This document shows positions 33,090 to 42,308 of a DNA stretch of 64,000 nt, one piece after another. The first letter of the stretch is position 1; the number at the start of each line of letters is the position of its first letter. The DNA is from Hanstruepera marina (GTDB lineage: Bacteria; Bacteroidota; Bacteroidia; Flavobacteriales; Flavobacteriaceae): contig NZ_JAINVX010000004.1 of NCBI RefSeq assembly GCF_019880635.1, forward strand, positions 124,001 to 188,000. The letters are read 5' to 3'. A program made the translations under genes and the position numbers. The notes beneath the pieces were generated by a model. It was given only the letters and a program-made list of their open reading frames with translations, did no database searches and was not told the DNA's origin.

Positions 33090-35084
33090 GTGACTTCAAC
33101 TAGCGAATTACAGTACGATATTTCAGGATTAGAAAATAAAGAGCTTATTACATTATATACAAATATGCTCAAACCGAGATTGATAGAAGAGAAGATGTTA
33201 ATTCTATTGCGTCAAGGTAAAATCTCCAAATGGTTTTCGGGTATTGGTCAAGAAGCTATATCTGTGGGTGTAACCATGGCTATGCGAAAAGATGAATATA
33301 TATTGCCTATGCACCGTAATTTAGGTGTGTTTACAACCCGCGAAATTCCGTTGTATCGCCTATTTAGTCAATGGCAAGGGAAAGCCAATGGGTTTACCAA
33401 AGGACGAGATAGATCATTTCATTTTGGGACTCAAGATTATAAAATTGTGGGCATGATTTCGCATTTAGGACCACAATTGGGTGTAGCAGATGGTATTGCT
33501 TTAGCCAGTAAATTAAAAAACCTAAACCAGGTCACAGCAGTTTTTACAGGCGAAGGCGGAACTAGTGAAGGTGATTTTCACGAAGCCTTAAACGTAGCTT
33601 CAGTATGGCAATTGCCTGTGATGTTTTGCGTAGAAAATAATGGTTATGGGTTGTCAACCCCTACAAGAGAGCAGTATAATTGTGAACATATAGCCGATCG
33701 AGGATTGGGTTATGGTATGGAATCGCATATTATTGATGGCAATAATGCAATAGAAGTTTATACTAAAGTTAGTGAAATAGCAGATAGTATTCGTGAAAAC
33801 CCGCGTCCAGTGTTATTGGAGTTTAAAACTTTTAGAATGCGTGGCCATGAAGAAGCCAGTGGTACAAAATATGTGCCACAGGATTTAATGGACGCTTGGG
33901 CAAAAAAAGATCCTGTTGAAAATTTTCAGGCCTTTTTAAGAGATGCCAACATATTATCAGAGCGTGAGGAAGTAGCTATTAAAGAAGCTATTGTTCATGA
34001 AATTAACGAACATTTACAAAAGGCTTTTGATGAAGAAATTATCTCACCAATTGAAAGTGTCGAATTAAATGACGTATACAAACCATTTGATTATCAAAAT
34101 TTTGAAGTAAATTCAAAAACTGAAGAGCTACGACTGATAGATGCTATTTCTCAAAGTTTAAAGCAATCTATGGAACAACACGAAGATTTGGTTATTATGG
34201 GTCAGGATATAGCTGAATATGGTGGAGTGTTTAAAATAACAGATGGGTTTGTAGATCAATTTGGAACCGAACGTGTGCGTAATACACCCATTTGTGAATC
34301 TGCTATAGTAGAAGCTGGAATGGGCTTATCTATTGCAGGTATGAAAGCTGTAGTTGAAATGCAATTTGCAGATTTTGTTTCTTCGGGTTTTAATCCAATA
34401 GTTAACTATTTGGCCAAATCACATTACAGATGGAATCAACATGCCGATGTGGTAGTTAGAATGCCTTGTGGAGCTGGAGTTGCTGCTGGACCATTTCATT
34501 CACAAACCAATGAAGCATGGTTTACCAAGACTCCAGGATTAAAAGTGATTTATCCGGCATTCCCTTATGATGCTAAAGGTTTATTGGCAACAGCTGTCAA
34601 TGACCCTAATCCGGTATTATTCTTTGAACATAAAGCCCTCTATAGAAGTATTCGCCAAGAAGTTCCCGTTGATTATTATACGTTGCCGTTTGGAAAAGCT
34701 TCCGTATTACGAGAGGGCGAATCTGTTACGATTATTTCTTATGGCGCTGCTGTACATTGGGCATTAGAAACACTGAATGCCAATGTTGATATACAAGCTG
34801 ATTTAATTGATTTAAGAAGCTTACAACCATTAGATACTGAAACTATATATGAATCGGTTAGAAAAACAGGCCGTGTGATAATATTGCAAGAAGACTCCTT
34901 GTTTGGAGGAATAGCTTCTGACATTTCTGCACAAATAATGGAAAACTGTTTTGAAGATTTAGATGCACCTGTAAAGCGTGTGGCGAGCATGGAAACACCT
35001 ATACCATTTATCAATCAATTGGAAGAACAATATTTAGCAAAAGGGAAGTTTGAAAACGCTTTAAAAGAACTTCTAGCTTATTGA
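33090..35084 (+). CDS. 2-oxoacid dehydrogenase E1, fused alpha and beta subunits
   Basis: 664 residues starting at GTG 33090. Residues about 1-330 are E1 alpha (TPP-binding GEGGTSEGDFHEALN ... VENN at about 154-190; MRGHEEASGTKYVP), and about 345-664 are E1 beta (MGQDIAEYGGVFKIT, FADFVSSGFNPIVNYLAK, HSQTNEAWFTKTPGLKVIYP). It decarboxylates a 2-oxoacid and passes the acyl group to the E2 lipoyl domain. The fusion with this sequence type is usually branched-chain 2-oxoisovalerate dehydrogenase in Bacteroidota. No E2 or E3 gene is adjacent. The stop overlaps the convergent dipeptidase gene by 7 nt. Confidence 0.9.
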   Translation: MTSTSELQYDISGLENKELITLYTNMLKPRLIEEKMLILLRQGKISKWFSGIGQEAISVGVTMAMRKDEYILPMHRNLGVFTTREIPLYRLFSQWQGKANGFTKGRDRSFHFGTQDYKIVGMISHLGPQLGVADGIALASKLKNLNQVTAVFTGEGGTSEGDFHEALNVASVWQLPVMFCVENNGYGLSTPTREQYNCEHIADRGLGYGMESHIIDGNNAIEVYTKVSEIADSIRENPRPVLLEFKTFRMRGHEEASGTKYVPQDLMDAWAKKDPVENFQAFLRDANILSEREEVAIKEAIVHEINEHLQKAFDEEIISPIESVELNDVYKPFDYQNFEVNSKTEELRLIDAISQSLKQSMEQHEDLVIMGQDIAEYGGVFKITDGFVDQFGTERVRNTPICESAIVEAGMGLSIAGMKAVVEMQFADFVSSGFNPIVNYLAKSHYRWNQHADVVVRMPCGAGVAAGPFHSQTNEAWFTKTPGLKVIYPAFPYDAKGLLATAVNDPNPVLFFEHKALYRSIRQEVPVDYYTLPFGKASVLREGESVTIISYGAAVHWALETLNANVDIQADLIDLRSLQPLDTETIYESVRKTGRVIILQEDSLFGGIASDISAQIMENCFEDLDAPVKRVASMETPIPFINQLEEQYLAKGKFENALKELLAY

Positions 35085-36412
35085 TTTAATTCTTTTGCTA
35101 TAGCCTGAACTTCATCTAAAACACGTAGTAGGTTGCCACTCCAAAGCATGGCAATCTCATCTTCAGTATAACCACGCTTAACCAATTCCAGAGTCACGTT
35201 AAAGGTTTCTGATGCATCATTCCAGCCTTCAATACCACCACCACCATCAAAATCACTACTAATACCAACATGCTCAACACCTATTTTTTTAACCATATAA
35301 TCTATATGGTCAACAAAATCTGACACATCAGGAGCCGGAGGGAATCCTTCAACTTTTGCCGCTTTTTTGTTGGCTAAATCTATAACTTTTCTATAATATT
35401 CAAAAAACGCATCTTGTTCATCATTACTCAATGCCATAACTTCCTCACGAGTTGTGTACCACATAACTCCCAAAGAGTCCGCTACTTCAAGAGCAAGTCT
35501 TTGCAAATGCCCATCTCTTTCTTTCACTTTTTGAGTGTGTACATAACTATCTAATGCAACGGTTTGTACAACGCCTCCTTTTTCTTTTAACCATTGTAAT
35601 TGCTCATCATCTAAATTTCGACTTTCATCACTAACAGCTCTTGCAGCAGAGTGTGAAGCTATTATTGGTGCTTTACTTATTTCTATCATTTGCAGCATAG
35701 CTTCTTTTGATGGGTGCGAAACATCGATCATCATACCCAAGCGGTTCATTTCTTTAACAACCTCAATACCGAGTTCACTCAAGCCATTGTGTAGCCACTT
35801 GTCTCTGGCTTCACCTGTGTGGCTATCACATAACTGGCTATGACCGTTATGTGCTAATGACATATAACGGCCACCTAAATTATAAAATTCTTCAACACGG
35901 CTAATATCCAAACCAATAGGGTAACCATTTTCTATACCAATCATGGCTACTTTTTTGCCAGATGCATGAATGCGACGAACATCATCAGAAGTTAATGCCA
36001 ATTCTATATCGTTTGGTGCAATTTCTTCCACAAGCTTATGAATAGCATTAAATTTGGATATCGCATTATCATAAGCTTTAGCATAACCTTCAGGAGATAA
36101 GGAGTCCTGACCTGTATAGACTATAAACCACGCAACATCTAAACCGCCTGCTTTCATTTTGGGAAGCGTTACCTGTGACGATAAGTCCTGCGTGTAATTA
36201 ATAGAATCTGTAAAATTTTTAACATTAATATCAATATGAGTATCAAGGGTAATAACTTTATCATGAATAGCCTTGGCACGTTCAATAAGTGCTATTGAGT
36301 CTTTATCTTTTGTGATGGATTCTTGTAATTTAGGTTCATTTTTACAAGAGGTTGATATCAAAATAATAAGACAAACTAAAGTGGATAATTTATTCATAAA
36401 TGGTTGGTTCAA
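35078..36412 (-). CDS. Membrane dipeptidase (renal dipeptidase family), lipoprotein
   Basis: 444 residues; peptidase family M19. The start may be 36397 (MNKLSTLVCLIILISTSC), which gives a tidier lipoprotein signal; the lipobox is ISTSC. Zinc-site motifs: LDTHIDI (about 55-61), MIGIENGYP (Glu bridging ligand), IDVSHPS and ASHSAARAV for His ligands. Hydrolyses dipeptides, including those with a D-residue, at the cell envelope. Convergent with the E1 gene (7-nt overlap), divergent from the 3D-domain gene. Confidence 0.9.
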   Translation of the reverse strand: MNQPFMNKLSTLVCLIILISTSCKNEPKLQESITKDKDSIALIERAKAIHDKVITLDTHIDINVKNFTDSINYTQDLSSQVTLPKMKAGGLDVAWFIVYTGQDSLSPEGYAKAYDNAISKFNAIHKLVEEIAPNDIELALTSDDVRRIHASGKKVAMIGIENGYPIGLDISRVEEFYNLGGRYMSLAHNGHSQLCDSHTGEARDKWLHNGLSELGIEVVKEMNRLGMMIDVSHPSKEAMLQMIEISKAPIIASHSAARAVSDESRNLDDEQLQWLKEKGGVVQTVALDSYVHTQKVKERDGHLQRLALEVADSLGVMWYTTREEVMALSNDEQDAFFEYYRKVIDLANKKAAKVEGFPPAPDVSDFVDHIDYMVKKIGVEHVGISSDFDGGGGIEGWNDASETFNVTLELVKRGYTEDEIAMLWSGNLLRVLDEVQAIAKELNQ

Positions 36413-36465
36413 TTAGTTATGGTCAAGTTACAAAAAAGAAATCTTATATTTAGAATTGTAAAACT

Positions 36466-36879
36466 ATGAGAAATCAAATTTTTATAGCCATCTTTTTTGT
36501 TACACTTAACTGTAACAGCAAAAAACCTGAAGTAAATTATTCTTGGAAAACTATTCAGGTAACAGCCACGGCATATAATTCGCTACCTAGTCAAACTTAT
36601 GGAAATCCAATAATTACAGCTTATGGAGATAGTTTGAAACCTGGTATGAAGTGCATAGCCATTTCAAGAGATTTAATGAGCTTGGGTTTAACTCGCAATA
36701 CTCCTGTTGCTATTCAGGGTCTTGAAGGGCTCTACATTGTCAACGACAAAATGCACAGTCGCTGGCGCAACAGAATTGATATATATATGGGTGAAGATGT
36801 TCAGGCTGCTAGAGCTTGGGGAAGACGTAAGGTTGAAATTACGTATGGCACGATAAACGAAACAATTAAGCAAAACTAA
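36466..36879 (+). CDS. 3D-domain protein (RlpA/MltA-like beta-barrel)
   Basis: 137 residues with an N-terminal signal (probably a lipobox-like Cys at 16 in LNCNSKK). The 3D (three-Asp) domain: VTATAYNS, then AYGDSLKPGMKCIAISRDL, then VNDKMHSRWRNRIDIYM, holding the Asp residues that name the family. Such double-psi barrels bind or cleave peptidoglycan glycan strands. It stands alone between the divergent dipeptidase and the following peptidase gene (64-nt gap). Confidence 0.85.
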   Translation: MRNQIFIAIFFVTLNCNSKKPEVNYSWKTIQVTATAYNSLPSQTYGNPIITAYGDSLKPGMKCIAISRDLMSLGLTRNTPVAIQGLEGLYIVNDKMHSRWRNRIDIYMGEDVQAARAWGRRKVEITYGTINETIKQN

Positions 36880-36943
36880 ATGAATTCTTATCATTTATTT
36901 TTTGTTTCTTTAAGCTTATATAAACACTAAATTAATATATCGT

Positions 36944-39094
36944 ATGAAAATTTTAGGCTACTTTTTTGCCTTATTATTGGTGTTGGGTTGCAAATCAGAA
37001 AAAGAATCTGATACAGATAAATCAATCCAGCCACCAATCGCAAAAAAAACTCCAAAGGAATTAACAATTCATGGAGACACCCGATTAGATAATTATTTCT
37101 GGATGCGTTTAAGTGATGAGCAAAAAAATGCCGAAACACCAGATAGTCAAACGCAAGATGTACTAGATTATTTAAATGCTGAAAATGAGTATTTAAACCA
37201 AGCTATGCAGCATACTGAAAACTTACAAACACATTTGTATTCTGAAATAGTTGGACGTATTGAAAAGGATGATCAATCAGTCCCTGTAACAGAAAACGGA
37301 TATGCTTACTATACACGTTACGAAGAAGGAAAAGAATATCCTTTGTATTGCCGTAAAGCCATCGATTCAACTCAAGAAGAAATTATACTTAATGGTTCAA
37401 AAATGGCAGAAGGTTTTGCATACTATGGCATAGGCAACCGTTCAGTAAGCCCTAATAATGAACTTTTAGCATTTGGTATAGATACCATTTCAAGACGCCA
37501 ATACACCATCCATTTCAAAAATTTGGTAACAGGTGAGTTATTAGAAGACAAATTGTCTAATACGAGCGGTAGTGCTGTATGGGCTAATGATAATAAAACC
37601 GTTTTTTATGCTACAAAGGACCCTGAAACTTTGCGCCAAAATAAAATATGGAAACACATTCTTGGCACACCTCAAGAGGATGATGTTATAGTGTATGAGG
37701 AAACCGACGAAACATTTAATTCGGGTGTTTATAAAACCAAATCCAAAGCTTACATTATGATTTATAGTGGGCAAACCTTGTCTACAGAATTTAGATATGT
37801 TGATGCCAATAAACCTGATGGTGATTGGCAAGTTATTCAATCAAGAGAGCGAAATTTAATTTATCAACCTGATCATTTTGGTGACCATTTTTATATTCGG
37901 ACAAATTTAGACGCTACTAACTTTAAACTTGTTAAAACTCCTATTTCGTCAACAACCAAAGACAATTGGGAAGATGTTATTGCCCATCGTGATGATGTAC
38001 TTTTTGAGGGGTTTGAGTTATTTAAAAATCATTTAGTTCTTCAAGAGCGTCTAAATGGCTTACGCACTATTAGGGTAACCAGTTGGGAAGGTGAAGATTA
38101 TTACCTTGACTTTAAAGATCCAGCTTATGTGGCCTATACGACATCAAATTTGGATTTCGACACTAATGTTCTTCGTTATTACTATACATCCTTGACTACT
38201 CCGGGTAGTACTTTTGATTATAATATGGATACAAAAGAACAAGTGTTATTAAAACAAGAGGCTGTATTAGGTGGCTTTAATTCCAATGATTATTCTTCAG
38301 AACGTTTGGAAGCACCAGCAGCAGATGGTACAAAAGTACCAGTTTCCTTGGTGTATAAAAAAGGGGTAACGTTAAGTTCAGATACGCCATTACTATTATA
38401 TGGTTATGGATCGTATGGAAATAGTTCTGAACCGACCTTTCGTTCCGATCGTTTGAGTTTGTTAGATCGTGGTTTTGTTTTTGCAATAGCCCATGTGCGT
38501 GGTGGTCAGGAAATGGGACGATATTGGTATGAAGACGGAAAACTATTAAATAAGAAAAATACATTTACCGATTTTATTAATGCTGGCGAGTATTTAGTAA
38601 ATAAAGGTTACACTAGTACAGAACATTTATATGCAATGGGAGGAAGTGCAGGCGGACTATTAATGGGCGCCATAGTTAATATGAAACCAGAATTATGGCA
38701 TGGTGTTATAGCTGCAGTTCCATTTGTTGATGTGGTTTCAACCATGCTAGATGAAAGTATTCCCCTGACAACGTTCGAATTTGATGAATGGGGAAACCCA
38801 AAGGATAAAACATATTACGATTATATACTTTCGTATTCACCATATGATAATGTGGTGGCTCAAGATTATCCTAACATGTTAATTACAACGGGTTATTGGG
38901 ACAGTCAAGTACAATATTGGGAGCCTGCAAAATGGATTGCTAAATTGCGTGACATGAAAACCGATGATAATCTATTGGTAATGGATTGCAACATGGAAAC
39001 TGGTCACGGTGGAGCTTCAGGGCGCTTCGAGCGTTATAAAAGAACGGCATTGTACTATGCCTTCATATTGGATTTAGAAGGCATAGAAGAATAA
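36944..39094 (+). CDS. Prolyl-oligopeptidase family S9 peptidase (PtrB-like lipoprotein)
   Basis: 716 residues. Lipobox at VLGC (Cys about 16), so probably anchored at the outer membrane or periplasm. The N-terminal beta-propeller (about 70-410) starts DTRLDNYFWMRL, the typical oligopeptidase B entry. Catalytic triad S568 (GGSAGG), D653 (GYWDSQV) and H688 (TGHGGASG). Cleaves short peptides after basic residues (PtrB type) or proline; the HV-R-GGQEMGR motif (HVRGGQEMG) is characteristic of PtrB-like members. Convergent with exbD with zero intergenic bases. Confidence 0.93.
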   Translation: MKILGYFFALLLVLGCKSEKESDTDKSIQPPIAKKTPKELTIHGDTRLDNYFWMRLSDEQKNAETPDSQTQDVLDYLNAENEYLNQAMQHTENLQTHLYSEIVGRIEKDDQSVPVTENGYAYYTRYEEGKEYPLYCRKAIDSTQEEIILNGSKMAEGFAYYGIGNRSVSPNNELLAFGIDTISRRQYTIHFKNLVTGELLEDKLSNTSGSAVWANDNKTVFYATKDPETLRQNKIWKHILGTPQEDDVIVYEETDETFNSGVYKTKSKAYIMIYSGQTLSTEFRYVDANKPDGDWQVIQSRERNLIYQPDHFGDHFYIRTNLDATNFKLVKTPISSTTKDNWEDVIAHRDDVLFEGFELFKNHLVLQERLNGLRTIRVTSWEGEDYYLDFKDPAYVAYTTSNLDFDTNVLRYYYTSLTTPGSTFDYNMDTKEQVLLKQEAVLGGFNSNDYSSERLEAPAADGTKVPVSLVYKKGVTLSSDTPLLLYGYGSYGNSSEPTFRSDRLSLLDRGFVFAIAHVRGGQEMGRYWYEDGKLLNKKNTFTDFINAGEYLVNKGYTSTEHLYAMGGSAGGLLMGAIVNMKPELWHGVIAAVPFVDVVSTMLDESIPLTTFEFDEWGNPKDKTYYDYILSYSPYDNVVAQDYPNMLITTGYWDSQVQYWEPAKWIAKLRDMKTDDNLLVMDCNMETGHGGASGRFERYKRTALYYAFILDLEGIEE

Positions 39095-39649
39095 TTATTT
39101 CACAATTTCAGAAATTGAAATAGGGTAGGCCTTTTGAACTATAATTTGGTCTACGGCTTTTAAATCTGAATAGGGTTGATTAAAACGATTAAGGCTATAA
39201 GCTTCACGGAGTTCCATTATAGCCTTTGTTGTTTCATCTTGCACTTGAATGAAAACCTCATAAGGGGTTTGGCGGGTATGCGTTATAGCGATTACAGCTT
39301 TTTTTGGATTATCAGAAGCTAACGGGTTTTGAATACCATGGCAATAAGAACAACTAGAATCTCCATTGTTATCAATAAAATCCATAAGAATTTGTTTTAA
39401 TTTTCCAATTTCAATTAGTTGCTCATTTACTAGAATTTCATTACTGGCATTTAATTCAATATTAATGAGGTTACGCTCAGCAACTGTTTTTGTGCAGTCA
39501 TCGAGATCGGAACAGGGCGATGGTAGCTGTCTTTTAATGCCTGCGTCTATGCTTATGGTAGTAGTTACCAAAAAGAAGATTAGTAATAAAAATGCAATAT
39601 CTGCCATTGATCCTGCATTAACTTTTTCTGGAGTGCGATAGTGTTTCAT
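39095..39649 (-). CDS. exbD: ExbD/TolR-type biopolymer transport protein
   Basis: 184 residues. The N-terminal single membrane helix (ADIAFLLLIFFLVTTTI, about 16-32) contains the essential Asp at the start of the helix. It is followed by the periplasmic domain. An insert with Cys residues (CSDLDDCTK; SSCSYCHG) is unusual for the family and may form disulfides. ExbD works with ExbB/TolQ to energise TonB-dependent transport, but no exbB or tonB lies in the window, so this is an orphan copy. The stop abuts the peptidase stop. Confidence 0.85.
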   Translation of the reverse strand: MKHYRTPEKVNAGSMADIAFLLLIFFLVTTTISIDAGIKRQLPSPCSDLDDCTKTVAERNLINIELNASNEILVNEQLIEIGKLKQILMDFIDNNGDSSCSYCHGIQNPLASDNPKKAVIAITHTRQTPYEVFIQVQDETTKAIMELREAYSLNRFNQPYSDLKAVDQIIVQKAYPISISEIVK

Positions 39650-39705
39650 AATAGTGTGTTTTAGGTTATCGAATAATTAAAAATTATCAAAAACGATTCC
39701 ATTAT

Positions 39706-39744
39706 TTTTTTAAACAAAAAATGCCAGTATAAATTACTGGCATT
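39706..39744 (-). terminator. Terminator hairpin on the minus strand
   Basis: AATGCCAGT (39720-39728) and ACTGGCATT (39736-39744) form a perfect 9-bp stem with a 7-nt loop. On the minus strand it is followed by TTTTTGTTT. It lies just downstream of two short minus-strand reading frames, supporting the view that this region is transcribed. Confidence 0.8.
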
Positions 39745-39777
39745 CTTCACTTTAACTAACTAACTCAAACTATATCA

Positions 39778-39909
39778 TTAATGGATATGTCTTTTAATTC
39801 CTGTCCAAACAGTATCACACCGGTTAATTGTGCTCACTTTTATTTTGTGTTTAAGAGCATGATTTATAAAATCACTGGAATCTCTTGATATTTTAACTAA
39901 CGCTTGCAT
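39778..39909 (-). CDS. Possible 43-residue protein
   Basis: Minus-strand frame MQALVKISRD ... IKRHIH ending 34 nt before a strong terminator hairpin. Basic, no signal or membrane segment. I do not recognise it. It is listed because the hairpin implies a transcript here and no other gene can account for it; the peptide could alternatively be the 3' part of a small RNA. Part of the 643-nt gap between exbD and the heat-shock gene. Confidence 0.35.
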   Translation of the reverse strand: MQALVKISRDSSDFINHALKHKIKVSTINRCDTVWTGIKRHIH

Positions 39910-39947
39910 GATACTGTTTTTTTTGATTGATTAATTTTTTAAGACGT

Positions 39948-40034
39948 TTATCTAAAACGTCTTTTACTGTTCCAAGTATTACTTTTTGTTTTACTTAATC
40001 TACTTGTTAATTGGTTGCTGTCTAAAGTTCTCAT
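39948..40034 (-). CDS. Possible 28-residue basic peptide
   Basis: MRTLDSNQLT ... NSKRRFR, very rich in Lys, Arg, Ser, Thr and Asn, 38 nt upstream of the 43-residue frame on the same strand. Could be a leader peptide of the same transcript. Weakly supported by length alone; the terminator at 39706-39744 gives some support for a transcript. Confidence 0.25.
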   Translation of the reverse strand: MRTLDSNQLTSRLSKTKSNTWNSKRRFR

Positions 40035-40292
40035 GATTTTATGTTTTAATTGATTGATGTTATACCTAATAGACGACCAAAAACCACAATTGTTACAGTA
40101 CTATGCATTACAAAGTAGTAATTTAACATTTTTTAACAATTTTAGTATTAATAATCAATGGGTTAGGAGTGAGCTTGAAATGACATTTTGACGAATAACA
40201 TTGTAAAATTGACAGTTTTAAGACCTAAATTTTACTTGGCATTTAATTTGTTACTCAATTAATAAAAATGTTTAACTAAAAATTTGATAGAC

Positions 40293-40769
40293 ATGAGAGC
40301 ATTAGTAACATTGCCTAAAAATGACACAAATCATGAACAAAAAAAAGTTACTGGTTTGCCAAGTTTTTCATCTTGGATAGACAACTTTTTTGATACCGAT
40401 TTAGAAACCGGTTTATTATCTAACTTTAATCATGGTATAACGTTACCAGCAGTCAATATTAAAGAAGACAATGAAAATTATAGTTTAGAATTGGCTGTAC
40501 CTGGTATGACCAAAGATGATTTTAATTTGGAGTTAGATAACGAAATACTATCTATTGCAGTTGAAAAGCAAACGGATAATAAAATAGAGAACGAAAACTA
40601 TACAAGACGAGAATTTGGATATTCATCATTTAAAAGAACATTTACATTACCAGATACTGTTGATACAGAAAAAATTAATGCCAAGTACGAAAACGGTATA
40701 TTATATGTTCATATTCCAAAACGAGAGGAGGCCAAAAGAAAGCCTGCTATGCGTATAGACGTTTCTTAA
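40293..40769 (+). CDS. Small heat-shock protein (Hsp20/alpha-crystallin)
   Basis: 158 residues from ATG 40293 (a TTG at 40284 is less likely). Alpha-crystallin domain at about 55-150: AVNIKEDNENYSLELAVPGMTKDDF, then NYTRREFGYSSFKRTFTLP and the ENGILYVHIPK strand with an IxI/V-like C-terminal motif (MRIDV). ATP-independent holdase binding unfolded proteins. Single gene with its own terminator. Confidence 0.93.
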   Translation: MRALVTLPKNDTNHEQKKVTGLPSFSSWIDNFFDTDLETGLLSNFNHGITLPAVNIKEDNENYSLELAVPGMTKDDFNLELDNEILSIAVEKQTDNKIENENYTRREFGYSSFKRTFTLPDTVDTEKINAKYENGILYVHIPKREEAKRKPAMRIDVS

Positions 40770-40795
40770 TTACGACCGTTTTATAATGTTATCTT

Positions 40796-40830
40796 AAAAA
40801 AAGAGAAGCTTATTAAGTTTCTCTTTTTTT
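40796..40830 (+). terminator. Rho-independent terminator after the Hsp20 gene
   Basis: AAAAAAAGAGAA (40796-40807) pairs perfectly with TTCTCTTTTTTT (40819-40830). The short loop region and terminal T run make it a clear bidirectional terminator. Confidence 0.85.
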
Positions 40831-40904
40831 AATTTATATTTGAAACGTTAGTTTTAGGTATAGTTTTTGTTTGTATTGCAGCATATAGCTATAATAATAA
40901 GGGG

Positions 40905-41597
40905 TTGAAAAATTTAGTATTAACATATTGTTTAATAATATTTAGCGGTTTATTTGCTTTACATGCTCAAATAACTGACTCTAATAATTCGTCATTATCT
41001 ATACCTGCAGAATCCAATTCTAAAGGAGAAAATAATTCCACTTCTTTTGATATCAATCCAATTTATAATTCTGGATTAACAAAGCCTAAATCCAATACCG
41101 TAAATGGTATGTCTGTCCCCAATTCATCATCAAATTCCAATAGTGAGTTTTCCATGTTTGAAAAGGAAGAGTATGGTGATCCTGGTGAAATCTATGAAAG
41201 GAGAATGGCTAAAGTTTCTAAAGAATTAGAAAAAAGACCAGATGAAAGTGTAAGTGGAAAAACGACTGATCAGTATTTGGGAGACTTTAAAACCAAATCA
41301 AGATCTGTAACTGTGGCTTATAGGGATTATGGAGGAGTTGATGGAGACCGTATTCGAGTTTTTGTTGAAGGTGATGTTGTTAAATCGAATGTGTTACTGG
41401 GTGGAACGTTTAGTTCATTTAAATTGGATTTAGTTACGGGTTTTAATAAAATAGATTTCAAAGCCTTAAATCAGGGCGAGGTCGGTCCAAATACCGCAGA
41501 ATTATTAGTACTTGATGAAGACGGCAATATATTGGCTTCAGAATATTGGGCTTTGGCAACAGGTGTAAAGGCAACAATTATTTTAGTTAAAGAATAA
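40905..41597 (+). CDS. Secreted protein of unknown function
   Basis: 230 residues from TTG 40905 (TTG AAA AAT TTA), chosen because it provides the intact signal peptide (1-22, ending ALHAQ). Low-complexity Ser/Asn-rich linker (about 25-85), then a beta-rich domain: RSVTVAYRDYGGVDGDRIRVFVEGDVVKSNVLL, resembling a carbohydrate-binding or Ig-like fold, and a final DEDGNILASEYWALATG segment. I do not recognise a family name. The 3' end overlaps the convergent pseudouridine synthase gene by 11 nt. Confidence 0.75.
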   Translation: MKNLVLTYCLIIFSGLFALHAQITDSNNSSLSIPAESNSKGENNSTSFDINPIYNSGLTKPKSNTVNGMSVPNSSSNSNSEFSMFEKEEYGDPGEIYERRMAKVSKELEKRPDESVSGKTTDQYLGDFKTKSRSVTVAYRDYGGVDGDRIRVFVEGDVVKSNVLLGGTFSSFKLDLVTGFNKIDFKALNQGEVGPNTAELLVLDEDGNILASEYWALATGVKATIILVKE

Positions 41598-42177
41598 TAT
41601 CCAATTCTTTTACTGCTCCAGCTTCTAGATTTTGTAGCATTATTGTACCTATTCGTACTCTAACTAATCTTAAGGTTGGAAAACCAACGGCCGATGTCAT
41701 TTTTCTAACCTGTCTAAATTTCCCTTCCCTTAGTGTTATACGTATCCAAGTAGTTGGACCATGTCTGGCATCGCGTATTTTTTTCATGCGTTCAGGTAGG
41801 TCAGGAACTGTCTCTAGTTTATTTACATTACAAGGCTTGGTTACATACTTTTTACCATCAAAACCAATTTCAACACCTTTTCGCAAGTCATTGATGGCCG
41901 TATCTGTAATGGCACCATCAACTAGCGCATAGTATTCCTTTTCATATGCACCACTGGTAATTTTGGTACTAACCTTTCCATTTGTAGTTAGTAACAACAA
42001 ACCCTCTGATTTTTCGTCTAATCGACCAATAGCCATGGTTCCTTTAGGAAAATCAAACAATTCTCCCAATAATTTTTTCTTACGTTTTTGTTTCCCATTA
42101 ATTACAAACTGACTGATGTAACCATAGGGTTTGTAAAGCATAAAATGTCTATGGTTTTGATTGTGAATGGTTTCCAT
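41587..42177 (-). CDS. rluE: 23S rRNA pseudouridine synthase (RluE-like)
   Basis: 196 residues. The RsuA/RluB/E/F core is clear: MLYKPYGYISQF, the catalytic Asp in GRLDEKSEGLLLLTTNG (about residue 54), and RITLREGKFRQVRKM at the C-terminus. It lacks the N-terminal S4 domain, consistent with RluE. It isomerises a uridine in 23S rRNA helix 89. Convergent overlap of 11 nt with the secreted protein gene. Confidence 0.85.
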   Translation of the reverse strand: METIHNQNHRHFMLYKPYGYISQFVINGKQKRKKKLLGELFDFPKGTMAIGRLDEKSEGLLLLTTNGKVSTKITSGAYEKEYYALVDGAITDTAINDLRKGVEIGFDGKKYVTKPCNVNKLETVPDLPERMKKIRDARHGPTTWIRITLREGKFRQVRKMTSAVGFPTLRLVRVRIGTIMLQNLEAGAVKELDIIL

Positions 42178-42308
42178 AAAATAAATAATAATTCCTGCTT
42201 GACAAAATTAAGTTTTAAACGACAACTGTTGAAAAAGTCTACATTTTAATTGAAAAATATGCTACAAAAACTTACAAAAGAACTTATTTTTGCACATCGG
42301 AAAAATTT

